Shown: piece after piece, positions 1 to 9,431 of the stretch
Position numbering within the stretch: position 1 is the first letter of the stretch
Layout of the letters: every line of letters begins with the position of its first letter
Origin: Sergeia podlipaevii
Taxonomy: Eukaryota > Euglenozoa > Kinetoplastea > Trypanosomatida > Trypanosomatidae
DNA length: 20,923 nt
Direction of reading: 5' to 3'
Assembly (NCBI GenBank): GCA_030849805.1
Contig: JASANZ010001871.1
Span: 1-20,923 of the forward strand
Made by a program: the position numbers and the translations under genes
The notes under the pieces: generated by a model
Told to the model about the DNA's origin: nothing
The model's database searches: none
The model's input: only the letters and a program-made list of their open reading frames with translations

Positions 1-436
1 GATGTTGCAGTGACACTAGTGATGGGTGTATGTGGCCCTTCTTTGTATTTTCTGTCATTATTTTTTTATTTTTATTTTTGGGGGTATTTTTGATTTGCTA
101 TTGTGTAGTTGGCTTATATTGGAGAACTTATAAGAGGAGGGGAAGAAGAATACGAAAAGAGGAAGGAAAATTATACATTTTTTTTTTTTCAGATGCTTAA
201 TAGGAAGAGTAGGAAGAAAAATGTGGGGAAAGACGCTTTGGATGGGCTGCAAAGAGTGTTGATACAATTATATCCTGACACACACACCCCAAAAAAAGAA
301 AATCAAATGGAAAAAGAGAAGGGAAAGTTGCACCTTACCGAGAGAGGCGAAGGGACGCCACGAGGGTATATACTATTCACTAGTGGTATTTTATTTTTTT
401 ATTTACGACAACAATCACTTGGCCGGTAGTAGGTGT

Positions 437-457
437 TGCTGCTGCTGCTGCTGCTGT
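437..457. repeat. CTG/TGC trinucleotide microsatellite
   Basis: About seven copies of a TGC/CTG unit lie in non-coding sequence. It is the reverse complement of the CAG runs that encode polyglutamine in three genes of this window, but here it is not within a supported reading frame. Confidence 0.8.
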
Positions 458-687
458 GGATTATTGTTATTTAAAAAAATGTTTGAGCCATTATCATAGT
501 TCTTTCTGCAAGTTCAGTGTTGTTTTGCTTTTTTTTTCTCTAATATTTCATCCCGCCTTATTCTATCATTTTATATATTCTCTTTATTGATCTATTTGTT
601 TGTTTGTTTTTTTGCGATATTATCATTATCTACACACATATTTTATTTCAGTAATAAATAAATAGGTATATAGTACTTCCAGCAGTT

Positions 688-737
688 ATTGCTTTTCTCT
701 CTCTCTCTTTTCTTAAAATAACTGCTGTTGCGTACAG
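688..737 (+). promoter_or_regulatory. Trans-splice acceptor region for the IQ-motif gene
   Basis: A CT-rich tract (688-714) is followed by the first AG at 736-737, with a second AG at 747-748. Use of the first gives a 5'UTR of about 134 nt. No ATG occurs between this AG and the start codon at 872, which supports that start. This is inferred from the known trypanosomatid pattern; no transcript data were available. Confidence 0.55.
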
Positions 738-871
738 CGCTTGCACAGTACCGTGATAAGAGAAGCGACGAATTGTGTTTACACAAAGGCGAAAAAAAAA
801 AGAGTTGAAAGAAAAGTGAAATATATATATATAGACAAACATACACGCATATTGACAGTATAGGCAAAAGT

Positions 872-3800
872 ATGTCGCTAGGAGCAAATGGTTACTCCTA
901 CGAACGACTCTCACTCGAGTGTAAGACGTATGGCGCTCTCGCCGCAAAGGACAGACCTTCTGGGTCTCTCGCTGTCTTTATCAATCTGATGGAGGCACAG
1001 CAAGAGCATGCCACTGCTGTCCTGAGAGGATGCTCCACGTACCTTGCCTCGGTCTATGGCGAGCACGATGGCTCTGTAGGCTGTACTGGCAGTGGACCAT
1101 CTATCGCAATGACGGACGCCAGGCATGCAAGCGCGATGTGTGCAGAAGTCATTCAAGTCCTTCAGCAGCAGCAACAGCAATCTTCACAGACACAAGGGAG
1201 TGCCTCTCTTATCCCTATTATTGAAGAGTACATGCCAGCGGAATTGCGGTCAAGTCCTGCGTCAAGCCTTATGTCTGCATCTGACAGTACTGCGTGGGGC
1301 GGCACTAGTGGCACGGGAGGGAGACTGAAGGCTATGGGACGCAGGAGTAATTTTGGGATGGGTGATGAAGGTGGGAACACGATAGGCAACAAGCAGCGGC
1401 AGCAGCAGCAAGCTCTTCAGGCAGATGAAAGGCACGCCCATGGTGCGGCAGCAGCAGCGGCATCACCGGGAGGGACGCAAGACGACATGAAGAACCCCTT
1501 TGAAGCGTCCTGCAGCGTATCCAACAGCATCCGCATGGCTGAGCTTGTGCGGCAGTCTTATGTCCTGCTGCATCGCGTGCAGCTCACACTAGCTGCCACG
1601 ACAGCGTTGGCTCGCACTGAAAACAATGGGCGCTCCTCTCGTGTCTCGTCGCAAGCTGACACGGTAGGTGGTATGGAGGCCACTCGTGCCTATGTGTGTC
1701 TCCTGGCGCTCACCCCGCTCCAGTCCGTCTCGCGTGCTTCTCCTTTCAGTGCAAGGGACACAGGCACAGCTGCGGCGCTGGCCCTACTTTCTATCGCAGA
1801 TGCAGCATCGGCACATGGCAGCGATAGTAACAGCATCAGTAGTGCTAATGGTGCCGCCACTGTTGCTGCTGGAGATGGTGAGTCTCTACAGTACTACTAC
1901 AAGGCAGCGGCAGAAGCGTGCAAGTATATTTTTCGATGCGAGTCACGTCTTGTTCATTTTGCGAGCGCTGCTCTTCAGCGTCATCGCGGTGCCTCTGCTG
2001 CTCCCTCCTCCATACAAAGAAGAAGAGCTTCTGAGCCACTGTCTAAGGACGACGCCGATACCCTCACACGGGTGCTGAGCGAGTACGATGCGCTTCAAGG
2101 CGCCAGCAACGAGCTTCACTTATGCATTCTTTACTCCCTTTCTGGGAAGCACAGCGATGCCGTCAAGCGGGGTCAGAAGGCGGTGCAGGTGCTCACAGCG
2201 CTCTGCATGGAAAGCAACGTAGAAGAAGAACAGGAGAAGAAGGAGGGAAAGGAGGAGAGCGGCTCCACCGTGAGCAGGCAGTCCTTTGTGCTGCTCCCCA
2301 TCGCTCTCTGTGTCTTAGCGCGTGCCTCGCGCTCTGCCGCCACGAAGTCATCAAAGAAGAAGAAGAAGAAGTCCCGGGTGGCGTCATCCGTCACGGCGGC
2401 AGCAAGTAGTAGTAGCGGTGGTGATGGAGATGGTGAGGAGGAGGCCCCTGAGGTGCTGCAAGCGCGTGCAGCAGAGCTCCTCTACAAGGCCTACCAGCTG
2501 GGAGCCCAGTTTCTTGGCCAAAATCATCCCGTTGTGTTGGAGATTGCTAAGGCGCTCGACCTGGCGGGCACTACTACCACCCAGCTCTCTGATTTCTCCT
2601 CCTCCCAGAAAGTCGGACCGCACACGGCAGGGACAGAAGCAGCAGCAATAGCAGAGGGAGGAGGAAGAACAGTTCTGACGCTTCCAGCACTAGCTATTCC
2701 TCCCCAGCATCTGGCAGGCAGTGGGGCCGCCCCTGTCCATGTCATGAACCCCAAGCGGTCATCATCCCTTACAGGCTCTACCATGCCGCCTCATCATCTT
2801 CTTCATGCCAGCACGGTGCCTCAGGGCGGTGGCTTCCTTTCTACGCAGCAGCAGCAGCAGCAGAAGTCATCTTCCATGAGTCCGCAAACCTTAGCTGCCC
2901 ACACTACACCACCACTCTCTATGGGAACGTACAGTCGTATCATCCCTTCGTTCGATCGCTACACAGACGGAAGTCGGATTGAGAAGGAAGCGAAGCAACA
3001 GCAACAGCAACAGCAACAACAGCAGATGCGGGTTTCTCCGTCGATTAACGTCTCACCGACGGCTTTCCAGAACATGCATCCCTACCGTGCGGGGCCTACC
3101 ATCACAGTTCCTCTGCCAGACATCTTCGCCAGAGCATCATCTGGAGGTTCCGATGGACGGTTGGCGCGCGCCGGATTTCGTCTGAGGAATTCCCCCAGCC
3201 CTATCTTCATGATGGCTTCGCCGCTACGCTCACCTGCCGGCAGGAAAGCTTCACAGCTACGGCAGTGCCACCGGCTTCTGAATCCGGAGGACGCGTTCCT
3301 TCTTAAGGGGCCCGTGCAGGACGCGGTCTTCAAGGACCCCAAGGAGGAAGCGCTGAAGAAGGCAGAGGCGGTGATGGAGGCTGAGCGGCGCAAGATGAAA
3401 CGGACTCGTTCTTTTCTTCCTGAGGACATTGAGGCTCGTGAAAGGAAACTTTTGGAAAAGATAGCGCGCGATGAAAAGCGTGAGCGACACAATCGTAAAA
3501 AGGCAGAAGTTGAGAAGCGAAAGGTGGCCGCAGAGGCCGAAGCGGCAGCAGCGGCGGCAGAGGCAAAAAGAGGAGTAAGAGGTCCGGTGGTGAGTACCGT
3601 CTCCCCCGCTGGCGCTACTGCAGAGGAAGGTGGTGGGGAGTGGTCCGTGTCGTGGCTCGAGGCTCAGGCGGCAGCAGCAGCGAACGACACAGAAGGAAAC
3701 CCACGTGCATCACGGCCGTCATCCGTCGACCGCCCAGGCACATGCTCACCTCACCCTCTGTCGATGACAGGGGGAAGTCATCCGGGTGGGGATGCACCAG

Positions 3801-6127
3801 CGGCGGCGGCGGCATCGTCGGCGCGGAGTCACACCCCAAGCCACAACCCTTTTTCTTCTCCAGTGCATCGCAGCCAGACCCCTTCATCCGCGGAGAGGGC
3901 AAGGGTAGGCACAGCACATAGTCTCGTAGACACAGATGATACGGCTGCACCGGGGACAGAGGTGAACATCAGCACTAGACAGCAGAGAGAGAAGAAGAAG
4001 AAGAAGAAGGAGGGTAGTGAAGCGGGTGTGTCCATCAATGCCTCGACTTCATCAAAGCGTCGCCAGCAGCAGCAGCAGCAGCAGCAGAAGGAAGAGGAAG
4101 GGGGCACGCAGCGACATGCAAATAGCGCGCGCAGTGGTGGGGCTGGCAGCAGTGAGGATGCCTACGGACGGTACGAGAGTAGTTTTCTTTCCTCCCCGTC
4201 TTCCCTCTCCGAGTCTATGGAGGATAGCGCCGAGGATAATGCAAGTGACATGGAGGACAGCTACGTCGAAACCACGCAGGAGAGGACGGAGCGGTATGGA
4301 ATGGAAATGATCTCGCACTTCTCGTGCATGTATCTGCGCCGAGTCACGGCGGCCGCCGTCATTCAACGTGCCTGGCGCTGCAGTCGTGCACGCCTGGAGC
4401 TCTACAACCGACGGCAGCTCCTGTACAAGCACGTCTACACACGCCAGAAGGCAGCCGCGCTGTGCATGTGTGGCTTTCTCAAGACGATTCTGCTCAAGAG
4501 GCGGTACACAAGTGAGGTTGAGATGGCGCAGAGAAAGAATGAAGCACGTGCAGCGCGGGAGCGAGCACAATTACAGGCCGCTCAGCGCATTGCCCGCGCG
4601 GCCAAGAGGTGGTTAACAGAGAAGCGCGAGCGCGATCGCCTGCGCATGTTACTTAACCTGCGCCGTGACGAACGCTTGAGACAGTACGAGGCCGCAGCCG
4701 TGCTGGTGCAGCGCTGGTGGCGCCTCATTCCAGAGAGAAAGGCGTATTGGCGTATGCGCACGATGCAGGTGATGGAGGAGAAGCGTATCCGCGAGGAGCA
4801 GAAGCGCTTAGAGGACGCCGCAACAAAGATTCAGGCATTCGTGCGTGGTGTGATCGGGCGACGTGAGGCACGTCAGTTTAAGATGCGGCGCTTGACGGCG
4901 ATCCGCGAGCACCAGGCGAAGATGCTGCAGTCCGCCGACCTGCTGACGGTGGTGTTCCGTGAGTACATGTTGCGGTGTCAGCGCCTGGCGAGGCAGGCAC
5001 GAGAGGCCCAACTACAGGCCGAGGAGGCCGCGCAAATCATCCAGGCTGGGTGGAAAGCCGCACTGGAGCGGCGGCGCTTGGAGAGGGCGCTTGAGATTGC
5101 ACGTGGGCTGCGCCTTGCGGCCTCCACGATTCAAAGAGCGTGGCGGCGGTGCTATGCAGGTCGCGAGCTGCGTTACCTGCGCCACATAGCCCGTACTGTG
5201 CGGGAGGATCGCTTTGTGTCTGAGTACATCACGTATGACGCTACCATTAAACTGCAGAGCTTTGCACGTGTGGTGCTCGCGAAGTGTGAGGCGCGCCGTG
5301 TCAAGGCTGCTGGAGGACGTAGGATCGTCATGGCGCTCTTCGTCATTCAGGCGGTGGGTCGCGGCTACATCGCGCGTGATGCCCTTGGCAAACACTGGTC
5401 GCACGTGCGTAGGGAGGAAGCCCGTAGAGCGGAGGCCGCTCTAAGCTTGCAGCAGCGCCACGCTGCAGTCATCAACGCGTTCCTTATTGCTAAGGAGAGC
5501 GCAGTAGATGCAGAGTGTCGACGCGCGCGTATACTGACCGACAAGCTGTTCATACGGCGACTAGTGCGTCAGGAGCTGCGCAGAGAGGCGGCTGCGACAA
5601 CGATACAGCGCGCCGAACGCCGGCGGCAGGCGCGGGTGCATGCACGTGCAGCAGCGATCGCGGAGGAGGAGGCTCGAGCGTTTGTTCAGGCATGTGTGAT
5701 CAAGATGCAGTGTGCGTGGCGCATGTATGCAGCGAAAGTGGAGCGAGACCGCCTTGCCCGCCGTGCCAAGGAGCTTGCACTGTTCCGACTAGAGATAGAG
5801 GAAGTAGCGCGCTGGCAGTGGGTGGCGGACTTGGACGCACTGCACCTGCAAAACTACCATCAGTGCGCGCAACTAGTTGCACAGGAGGCAGATGAGCGTG
5901 AGTGTCTAGCCTGGTGGTACCGTCATGAAACGAAGAAAGCGCTTGGGATTATACATGAAGATGACGAGGATGACGAGGCCCCACCAGCTTCCGTGATGAC
6001 GGTAATTCAGCACGCATGGCTTCCAAATGATGTGGAGGGAGGCGAGGGGGATGTTAGCTATGGGTCCCTCTATGACGATGACGAGAATGAAGACGATGAC
6101 ACACGCCCAACGTATGCCACTTACTAA
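872..6127 (+). CDS. Large IQ-motif (calmodulin-binding) protein, polyQ-rich, with a possible TPR-like segment
   Basis: Encodes 1751 residues from the first ATG after the predicted splice site. Residues 1-400 are low-complexity with polyQ and polyA runs. Residues about 413-445 and 527-565 form amphipathic helices resembling TPR hairpins (the second contains LGQNHPVV), but this is weak. Residues about 570-820 are disordered and contain two further Q runs. A charged coiled-coil-like block covers about 835-905 (KKAEAVMEAERRKMKR and onward), followed by a disordered S/A/K/Q-rich linker. From about 1160 to 1625 there is a serial array of IQ-like motifs, with the core hydrophobic-Q pairs at 1164, 1279, 1320, 1390, 1420, 1461, 1492, 1578 and 1612; several have the W-R or G-R of the consensus and others are degenerate. 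The last 60 residues are acidic (runs of D/E). IQ arrays bind calmodulin or light-chain-like EF-hand proteins without calcium. A cytoskeletal, flagellar or basal-body scaffold role is an inference only. No motor, kinase or ASPM calponin-homology domain is seen. Confidence 0.9.
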   Translation: MSLGANGYSYERLSLECKTYGALAAKDRPSGSLAVFINLMEAQQEHATAVLRGCSTYLASVYGEHDGSVGCTGSGPSIAMTDARHASAMCAEVIQVLQQQQQQSSQTQGSASLIPIIEEYMPAELRSSPASSLMSASDSTAWGGTSGTGGRLKAMGRRSNFGMGDEGGNTIGNKQRQQQQALQADERHAHGAAAAAASPGGTQDDMKNPFEASCSVSNSIRMAELVRQSYVLLHRVQLTLAATTALARTENNGRSSRVSSQADTVGGMEATRAYVCLLALTPLQSVSRASPFSARDTGTAAALALLSIADAASAHGSDSNSISSANGAATVAAGDGESLQYYYKAAAEACKYIFRCESRLVHFASAALQRHRGASAAPSSIQRRRASEPLSKDDADTLTRVLSEYDALQGASNELHLCILYSLSGKHSDAVKRGQKAVQVLTALCMESNVEEEQEKKEGKEESGSTVSRQSFVLLPIALCVLARASRSAATKSSKKKKKKSRVASSVTAAASSSSGGDGDGEEEAPEVLQARAAELLYKAYQLGAQFLGQNHPVVLEIAKALDLAGTTTTQLSDFSSSQKVGPHTAGTEAAAIAEGGGRTVLTLPALAIPPQHLAGSGAAPVHVMNPKRSSSLTGSTMPPHHLLHASTVPQGGGFLSTQQQQQQKSSSMSPQTLAAHTTPPLSMGTYSRIIPSFDRYTDGSRIEKEAKQQQQQQQQQQMRVSPSINVSPTAFQNMHPYRAGPTITVPLPDIFARASSGGSDGRLARAGFRLRNSPSPIFMMASPLRSPAGRKASQLRQCHRLLNPEDAFLLKGPVQDAVFKDPKEEALKKAEAVMEAERRKMKRTRSFLPEDIEARERKLLEKIARDEKRERHNRKKAEVEKRKVAAEAEAAAAAAEAKRGVRGPVVSTVSPAGATAEEGGGEWSVSWLEAQAAAAANDTEGNPRASRPSSVDRPGTCSPHPLSMTGGSHPGGDAPAAAAASSARSHTPSHNPFSSPVHRSQTPSSAERARVGTAHSLVDTDDTAAPGTEVNISTRQQREKKKKKKEGSEAGVSINASTSSKRRQQQQQQQQKEEEGGTQRHANSARSGGAGSSEDAYGRYESSFLSSPSSLSESMEDSAEDNASDMEDSYVETTQERTERYGMEMISHFSCMYLRRVTAAAVIQRAWRCSRARLELYNRRQLLYKHVYTRQKAAALCMCGFLKTILLKRRYTSEVEMAQRKNEARAARERAQLQAAQRIARAAKRWLTEKRERDRLRMLLNLRRDERLRQYEAAAVLVQRWWRLIPERKAYWRMRTMQVMEEKRIREEQKRLEDAATKIQAFVRGVIGRREARQFKMRRLTAIREHQAKMLQSADLLTVVFREYMLRCQRLARQAREAQLQAEEAAQIIQAGWKAALERRRLERALEIARGLRLAASTIQRAWRRCYAGRELRYLRHIARTVREDRFVSEYITYDATIKLQSFARVVLAKCEARRVKAAGGRRIVMALFVIQAVGRGYIARDALGKHWSHVRREEARRAEAALSLQQRHAAVINAFLIAKESAVDAECRRARILTDKLFIRRLVRQELRREAAATTIQRAERRRQARVHARAAAIAEEEARAFVQACVIKMQCAWRMYAAKVERDRLARRAKELALFRLEIEEVARWQWVADLDALHLQNYHQCAQLVAQEADERECLAWWYRHETKKALGIIHEDDEDDEAPPASVMTVIQHAWLPNDVEGGEGDVSYGSLYDDDENEDDDTRPTYATY

Positions 6128-6820
6128 CATCTCTCTTTCTCTCTCCTCTCTCTCTCTCTCTAGTTGGCTCAATATTATCTTGACTCTCTTCATTCATCGC
6201 TGATTGTTTTTTTTTTTACTATTATTATTATTTTTCTTGCTTCTTTTCTATATTTATTTTTTGGTATTGTTCTATTCTTCTTTAAAAGAAAAACATGTTT
6301 TGTTTCTTCTTTCTCTGCAACGTATATATTCAATTATGTACGAGCACTATATGTAAAGGTATCATGTAAAGTTCTGTGTCGGATATAGGCATGTCTTTAG
6401 TTTATTTGTTTGTTTGTGTGTGTGTGTGTGTCTATCTGTTGATGAGGGATGCGGGGCAGCTGTTTTGTCCCTCCGTGCTACTCTATACATCTCGTTGATG
6501 AATAAGCAAAGAGGGGGGGAGGAGGGGAGAGAGAGTATTCATTTTGCAAGAGTGCAAAGCGTTTAGACATATATATAGAATGAAGGGGAGGGGGTATACA
6601 CTCCTCTTTGAAATTTTTCTTTGATGAGGATGATGTGTCTCCTCGGCACGTGTGCGCCTGACATCACAGAGGGTCTGTGTTGGCTGATATTAGTCAGTGT
6701 TGGTTAGTTTCTTTCTTTTTCTTTTTCTTTTTTAGATTGCCTCTCTCTCTCTTATGATTCGTCAGTCTATTTTCTACTTTTTCTCTCAGCATGTTTCTCT
6801 ATATTCCCAAAAAGGAGGGG

Positions 6821-6822
<2 letters not shown>

Positions 6823-6861
<39 letters not shown>
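6823..6861. repeat. GA dinucleotide microsatellite
   Basis: Uninterrupted GA/AG repeat of about 19 units in the intergenic spacer. The purine-rich strand is the sense strand, so it cannot act as a polypyrimidine tract for + strand trans-splicing. Confidence 0.9.
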
Positions 6862-6863
<2 letters not shown>

Positions 6864-6986
6864 GGCAAGATCTTTTTCCCTTTCTCTTCTCGGTTGCATT
6901 CCTACTGCTTGATAAAGTGGCAATTATATATATATATGCATGCATGTATACAAAATCTGTGAGTTAATACTCACATTACTAGCTAC

Positions 6987-7002
6987 AAAAAAAAAAAAAA
7001 AA
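6987..7002. repeat. A16 homopolymer
   Basis: Genomic run of 16 adenines in the spacer between the IQ-motif gene and FKBP copy 1. Its length is likely to be error-prone in the assembly. Confidence 0.8.
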
Positions 7003-7346
7003 TGGGTGTGCGCACATCGCGCTGTATTGTGTGGGGAAGGTGCACACATAACGGTAAAAAAAAAAAGGTTGAAGTTTTATTGCAATGCAATCGACTGGCG
7101 TTCAGACCCACAATTGCATATATGGAAAAAAAAACTCCTCTCTGTGTTTTATTCTGTACGCTTTGCTTTCTATATCACTATATATATGTTTTTTTTTTCC
7201 TTTGTTTATCTTTATATTCATTTGCTTTTTTTTTTTGTCTCTCGAACAACATATACTTCTTTTAGAAAACAGCAAGTTTAATAGTATTTTTCTTTTCTTA
7301 CTCTACATTTCGCATCTCATATTGTATATTTTCATACAGTTTGTGG

Positions 7347-7380
7347 CTTTTTTTTCTTCTTCTTCTTGCATACGAAAAAG
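7347..7380 (+). promoter_or_regulatory. Trans-splice acceptor region for FKBP copy 1
   Basis: A T/CTT-rich tract (7347-7368) is followed by the first AG at 7379-7380, giving a 41-nt 5'UTR free of ATG codons before the start at 7422. Other AGs at 7337-7338 and 7394-7395 are possible alternatives. Confidence 0.5.
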
Positions 7381-7421
7381 GAATTACATATATAGCAAAC
7401 CAGCATAACCAATAGAGTAGC

Positions 7422-7922
7422 ATGGGCAACTCCTCTTCCTCCTCTCAGAAGTCCGTGGCCGCTGAGGGCCAGAAGTACTTGGCAGATATAGCAACAAAGC
7501 CTGGTGTGCACACCCTGCCCAGCGGCATGCGCTTCAAGATAGTCAGGAAGGTAGAGGAGACCGACAACTTCATGTCCCCCAATGCGACCGACCCTTGCTC
7601 CGTGCACTACCACGGCACCCTGCCCAACGGAAAGGTGTTCGACTCCTCCATGAATACCGGCACTCCCGCCACGTTTGCCCCCAACCAGGTTATTGCCGGC
7701 TGGACCGAGGCCCTTCAGTACATGAGCGAGGGTGAGGAGTGGGAGGTCTATCTGCCCCCTGGCCTCGCGTATGGTCCTCGTGGCGCAGGTAATGTGATCC
7801 CACCCAACGCAACACTTACTTTCAAAATTCGCCTTCTGAAGGTGCTCCAGGGCGGCAAGGAGGCCAGCGCTGGCCACAAGATGCTCGAGGGAGCGCTTGG
7901 TATGGCGTATGTTCAAATGTAA
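7422..7922 (+). CDS. FKBP/Mip-type peptidyl-prolyl cis-trans isomerase, copy 1, with predicted N-myristoylation
   Basis: A 166-residue single-domain FKBP that catalyses cis-trans isomerisation of Xaa-Pro bonds. The fold spans about residues 28-143: VHYHG (Tyr63), FD (73-74), VIAGW (Trp94), LAYG (Tyr117) and VIPPNATLTF correspond to the FKBP12 pocket residues Tyr26, Phe36, Asp37, Val55-Ile56, Trp59, Tyr82 and Phe99. The FKBP12 Glu54 position is Gln, and the Arg42 position is Thr (MNTGTP). Overall spacing and motifs resemble bacterial Mip/FkpA-class FKBPs, but the long dimerisation helix of Mip is absent. The N-terminus MGNSSSSSQK has Gly2 and Ser6, a good N-myristoyltransferase substrate pattern, so membrane association is likely; there is no nearby cysteine for palmitoylation and no signal peptide. 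A 22-residue tail after the fold is shared with copies 2 and 3. The assignment to the FKBP family is very secure; substrate and physiological role are unknown. Confidence 0.95.
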   Translation: MGNSSSSSQKSVAAEGQKYLADIATKPGVHTLPSGMRFKIVRKVEETDNFMSPNATDPCSVHYHGTLPNGKVFDSSMNTGTPATFAPNQVIAGWTEALQYMSEGEEWEVYLPPGLAYGPRGAGNVIPPNATLTFKIRLLKVLQGGKEASAGHKMLEGALGMAYVQM

Positions 7923-8641
7923 AGAATGGAACAGTGTAGCTTTTCTTTTCGTTTAATATTTCTTTTTTTTTTTTAAAGAACCACCTTCTTGCATAAAACT
8001 GAAAGAGAGTTGAAAGCGGGGAATGCATATGCCACTGAGCGGTGCAGTGTGTATGCTTTTATGATGAGAGGGGGTTTGGATGTATAAGCAGCTTTTTTTT
8101 TGTTTTTTGTTGTTGTTTTTTTAAAAAAAAAAACTCCTCTCTTTCCCTTCGCGTTTTTGTTGTTGTTGCTTTTTCTTTTTTTGCATCTATATTCTTGTGT
8201 GTTGTATATTTTGATATCTTAGGGAAGGAGAGTTACGTGAGAGAGAGATCAACTTCATTTCTTCCTTTCTTCTACATATGTATTCATGAGCATCTAAGTG
8301 TGGTGGTTGATATTTTTTTATTTATTTATTTTAGAAATAATATATATATATAAAGTATTCTCTCAGTGTTTCGCGCGTGCAAAGACCTTTTTATCAACCT
8401 CCTATCTGTTTGCGTCACCCTGTGTTTGGTGTGTGTGTGCTTTTGTTAGTGACTCCCAGCTATGAGCGCTGATTGATGTTCTCGTGTGTGCGGGCATCGC
8501 AAAGAAAAACAAATTGGGTGACTGTCCGTGTATGTGAATGTATGTGAGTGTGAACACTATTTGACGTCAGGAATGAATGAAGGAAATGGGGTGGGAGTGG
8601 CAGATAGCACATGATGTAGCAGCACTTCGAAAACTCCGTAA

Positions 8642-8642
<1 letters not shown>

Positions 8643-8682
<40 letters not shown>
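8643..8682. repeat. (CA)20 dinucleotide microsatellite
   Basis: Perfect run of about 20 CA units, bordered on the right by TATG. It lies in the FKBP1-FKBP2 spacer. The length is a candidate polymorphic marker and a site of possible assembly error. Confidence 0.95.
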
Positions 8683-8685
<3 letters not shown>

Positions 8686-8803
8686 GTAGTAAGCTGAAGA
8701 TGCGTACCTTCTTATCATTTAATATTCGTTTCTTCGGTATTTTTTTTTTCCTTTCTTTTTCTTTCTTTTTTCCTAGCACTATATACATGTATGTATGTGG
8801 CAA

Positions 8804-8828
8804 CCCCCCTGCCTGCGAGGGGGGGAGN
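8804..8828. repeat. C6/G7 inverted repeat with adjacent undetermined base
   Basis: Six C (8804-8809) pair with seven G (8819-8825) across a 9-nt loop, and the only N of the window is at 8828. A strong GC hairpin of this kind may cause base-calling failure, so the local sequence should be treated as uncertain. Confidence 0.65.
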
Positions 8829-9408
8829 CAGTGATTAGTTTCTGGAAGTACTCTCTTTTGATTTATCCGTTTTTTTTTTCTTTTCTGTAGCCTCTCTTCA
8901 ATACTAGGCAAACTTGCGGGAGAGAAAGAAGATGGTGAGAGGAGAGGGGGGGGGGCACACAATAATGTGACTTTTGTTTTTTTTTTCTTCTTTGGTTTTT
9001 ACTACTATAGAGATTGGTTTGCCTGGAAAAAAAGCATATAGATGAAAGAGACGCGCTTTTTTTTTTTTTTTTTTCAAAGGCATTTATTGTACTATGTATC
9101 TCTTGAAAAGTGACTTCGCCTTGCTATTTATTCGTTTATAAAATTTTACTTTTCCCTATTTAATGCGTAGGAAAATATGCAAAAAAAAAAAAATATTTAA
9201 ACTACCCCTTCTTACTTTTCTCCTGTTCCTGGTGCTTTTTTTTTTTTTTTTGAGGGCGGAAGAGGGACCACACACAACCAACTCACGAGCTCTGTTTTCT
9301 GCTCAAAAGAAAAATTCGTCTTTTATTATCCTTTGCATGAGTTTTTTTATTTTTCCCGTCGCTCCATCATCGCTATATATTTATTTTTCTATTTTTTGTT
9401 GTTGAAAA

Positions 9409-9431
9409 ATTATTATTATTATTATTATTAT
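9409..9431. repeat. ATT trinucleotide microsatellite
   Basis: About seven ATT/TAT units followed by a CCCCTTCCTTTAG segment. A shorter ATT run followed by a near-identical C-rich segment recurs at about 9772-9800. Confidence 0.8.

Larger units (their letters stand above)
1..871. other. Non-coding spacer upstream of the IQ-motif gene
   Basis: T-rich sequence with no credible gene on either strand; the short open frames here translate to homopolymer-driven K/F/I-rich peptides. It holds a CTG-type trinucleotide run (437-457), an AT dinucleotide run near 821-832, and the polypyrimidine tract and acceptor of the next gene at its right end. It probably includes the 3'UTR of a gene left of the window, but no recognisable coding end is visible. 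Confidence 0.6.
6128..7421. other. Spacer between the IQ-motif gene and FKBP copy 1
   Basis: About 1.3 kb with no supported gene. It contains a CT run directly after the stop (6129-6162), a TG run (6415-6431), a long GA run (6823-6861), an A16 homopolymer (6987-7002) and many T tracts. The left part should be 3'UTR of the IQ-motif gene and the right end holds the FKBP copy 1 splice acceptor. Open frames of 60-110 codons near 6940-7400 are poly-T/poly-A artefacts rich in F, L, K and I. Confidence 0.6.

Noticed and set aside
4052..4570. A 172-codon minus-strand open frame inside the IQ-motif gene
   Set aside because: It is antisense to a well-supported + strand gene, includes poly-L from CAG repeats, and all other genes here run on the + strand.
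7332..7916. Long minus-strand open frames opposite each FKBP copy
   Set aside because: They recur opposite all three copies because of the codon usage of the sense strand; the sense FKBP reading is unambiguous.
8042..8834. Short open frames in the FKBP1-FKBP2 spacer considered as small genes
   Set aside because: They translate to poly-F or to Thr-His repeats from the CA run, and one crosses the undetermined base.
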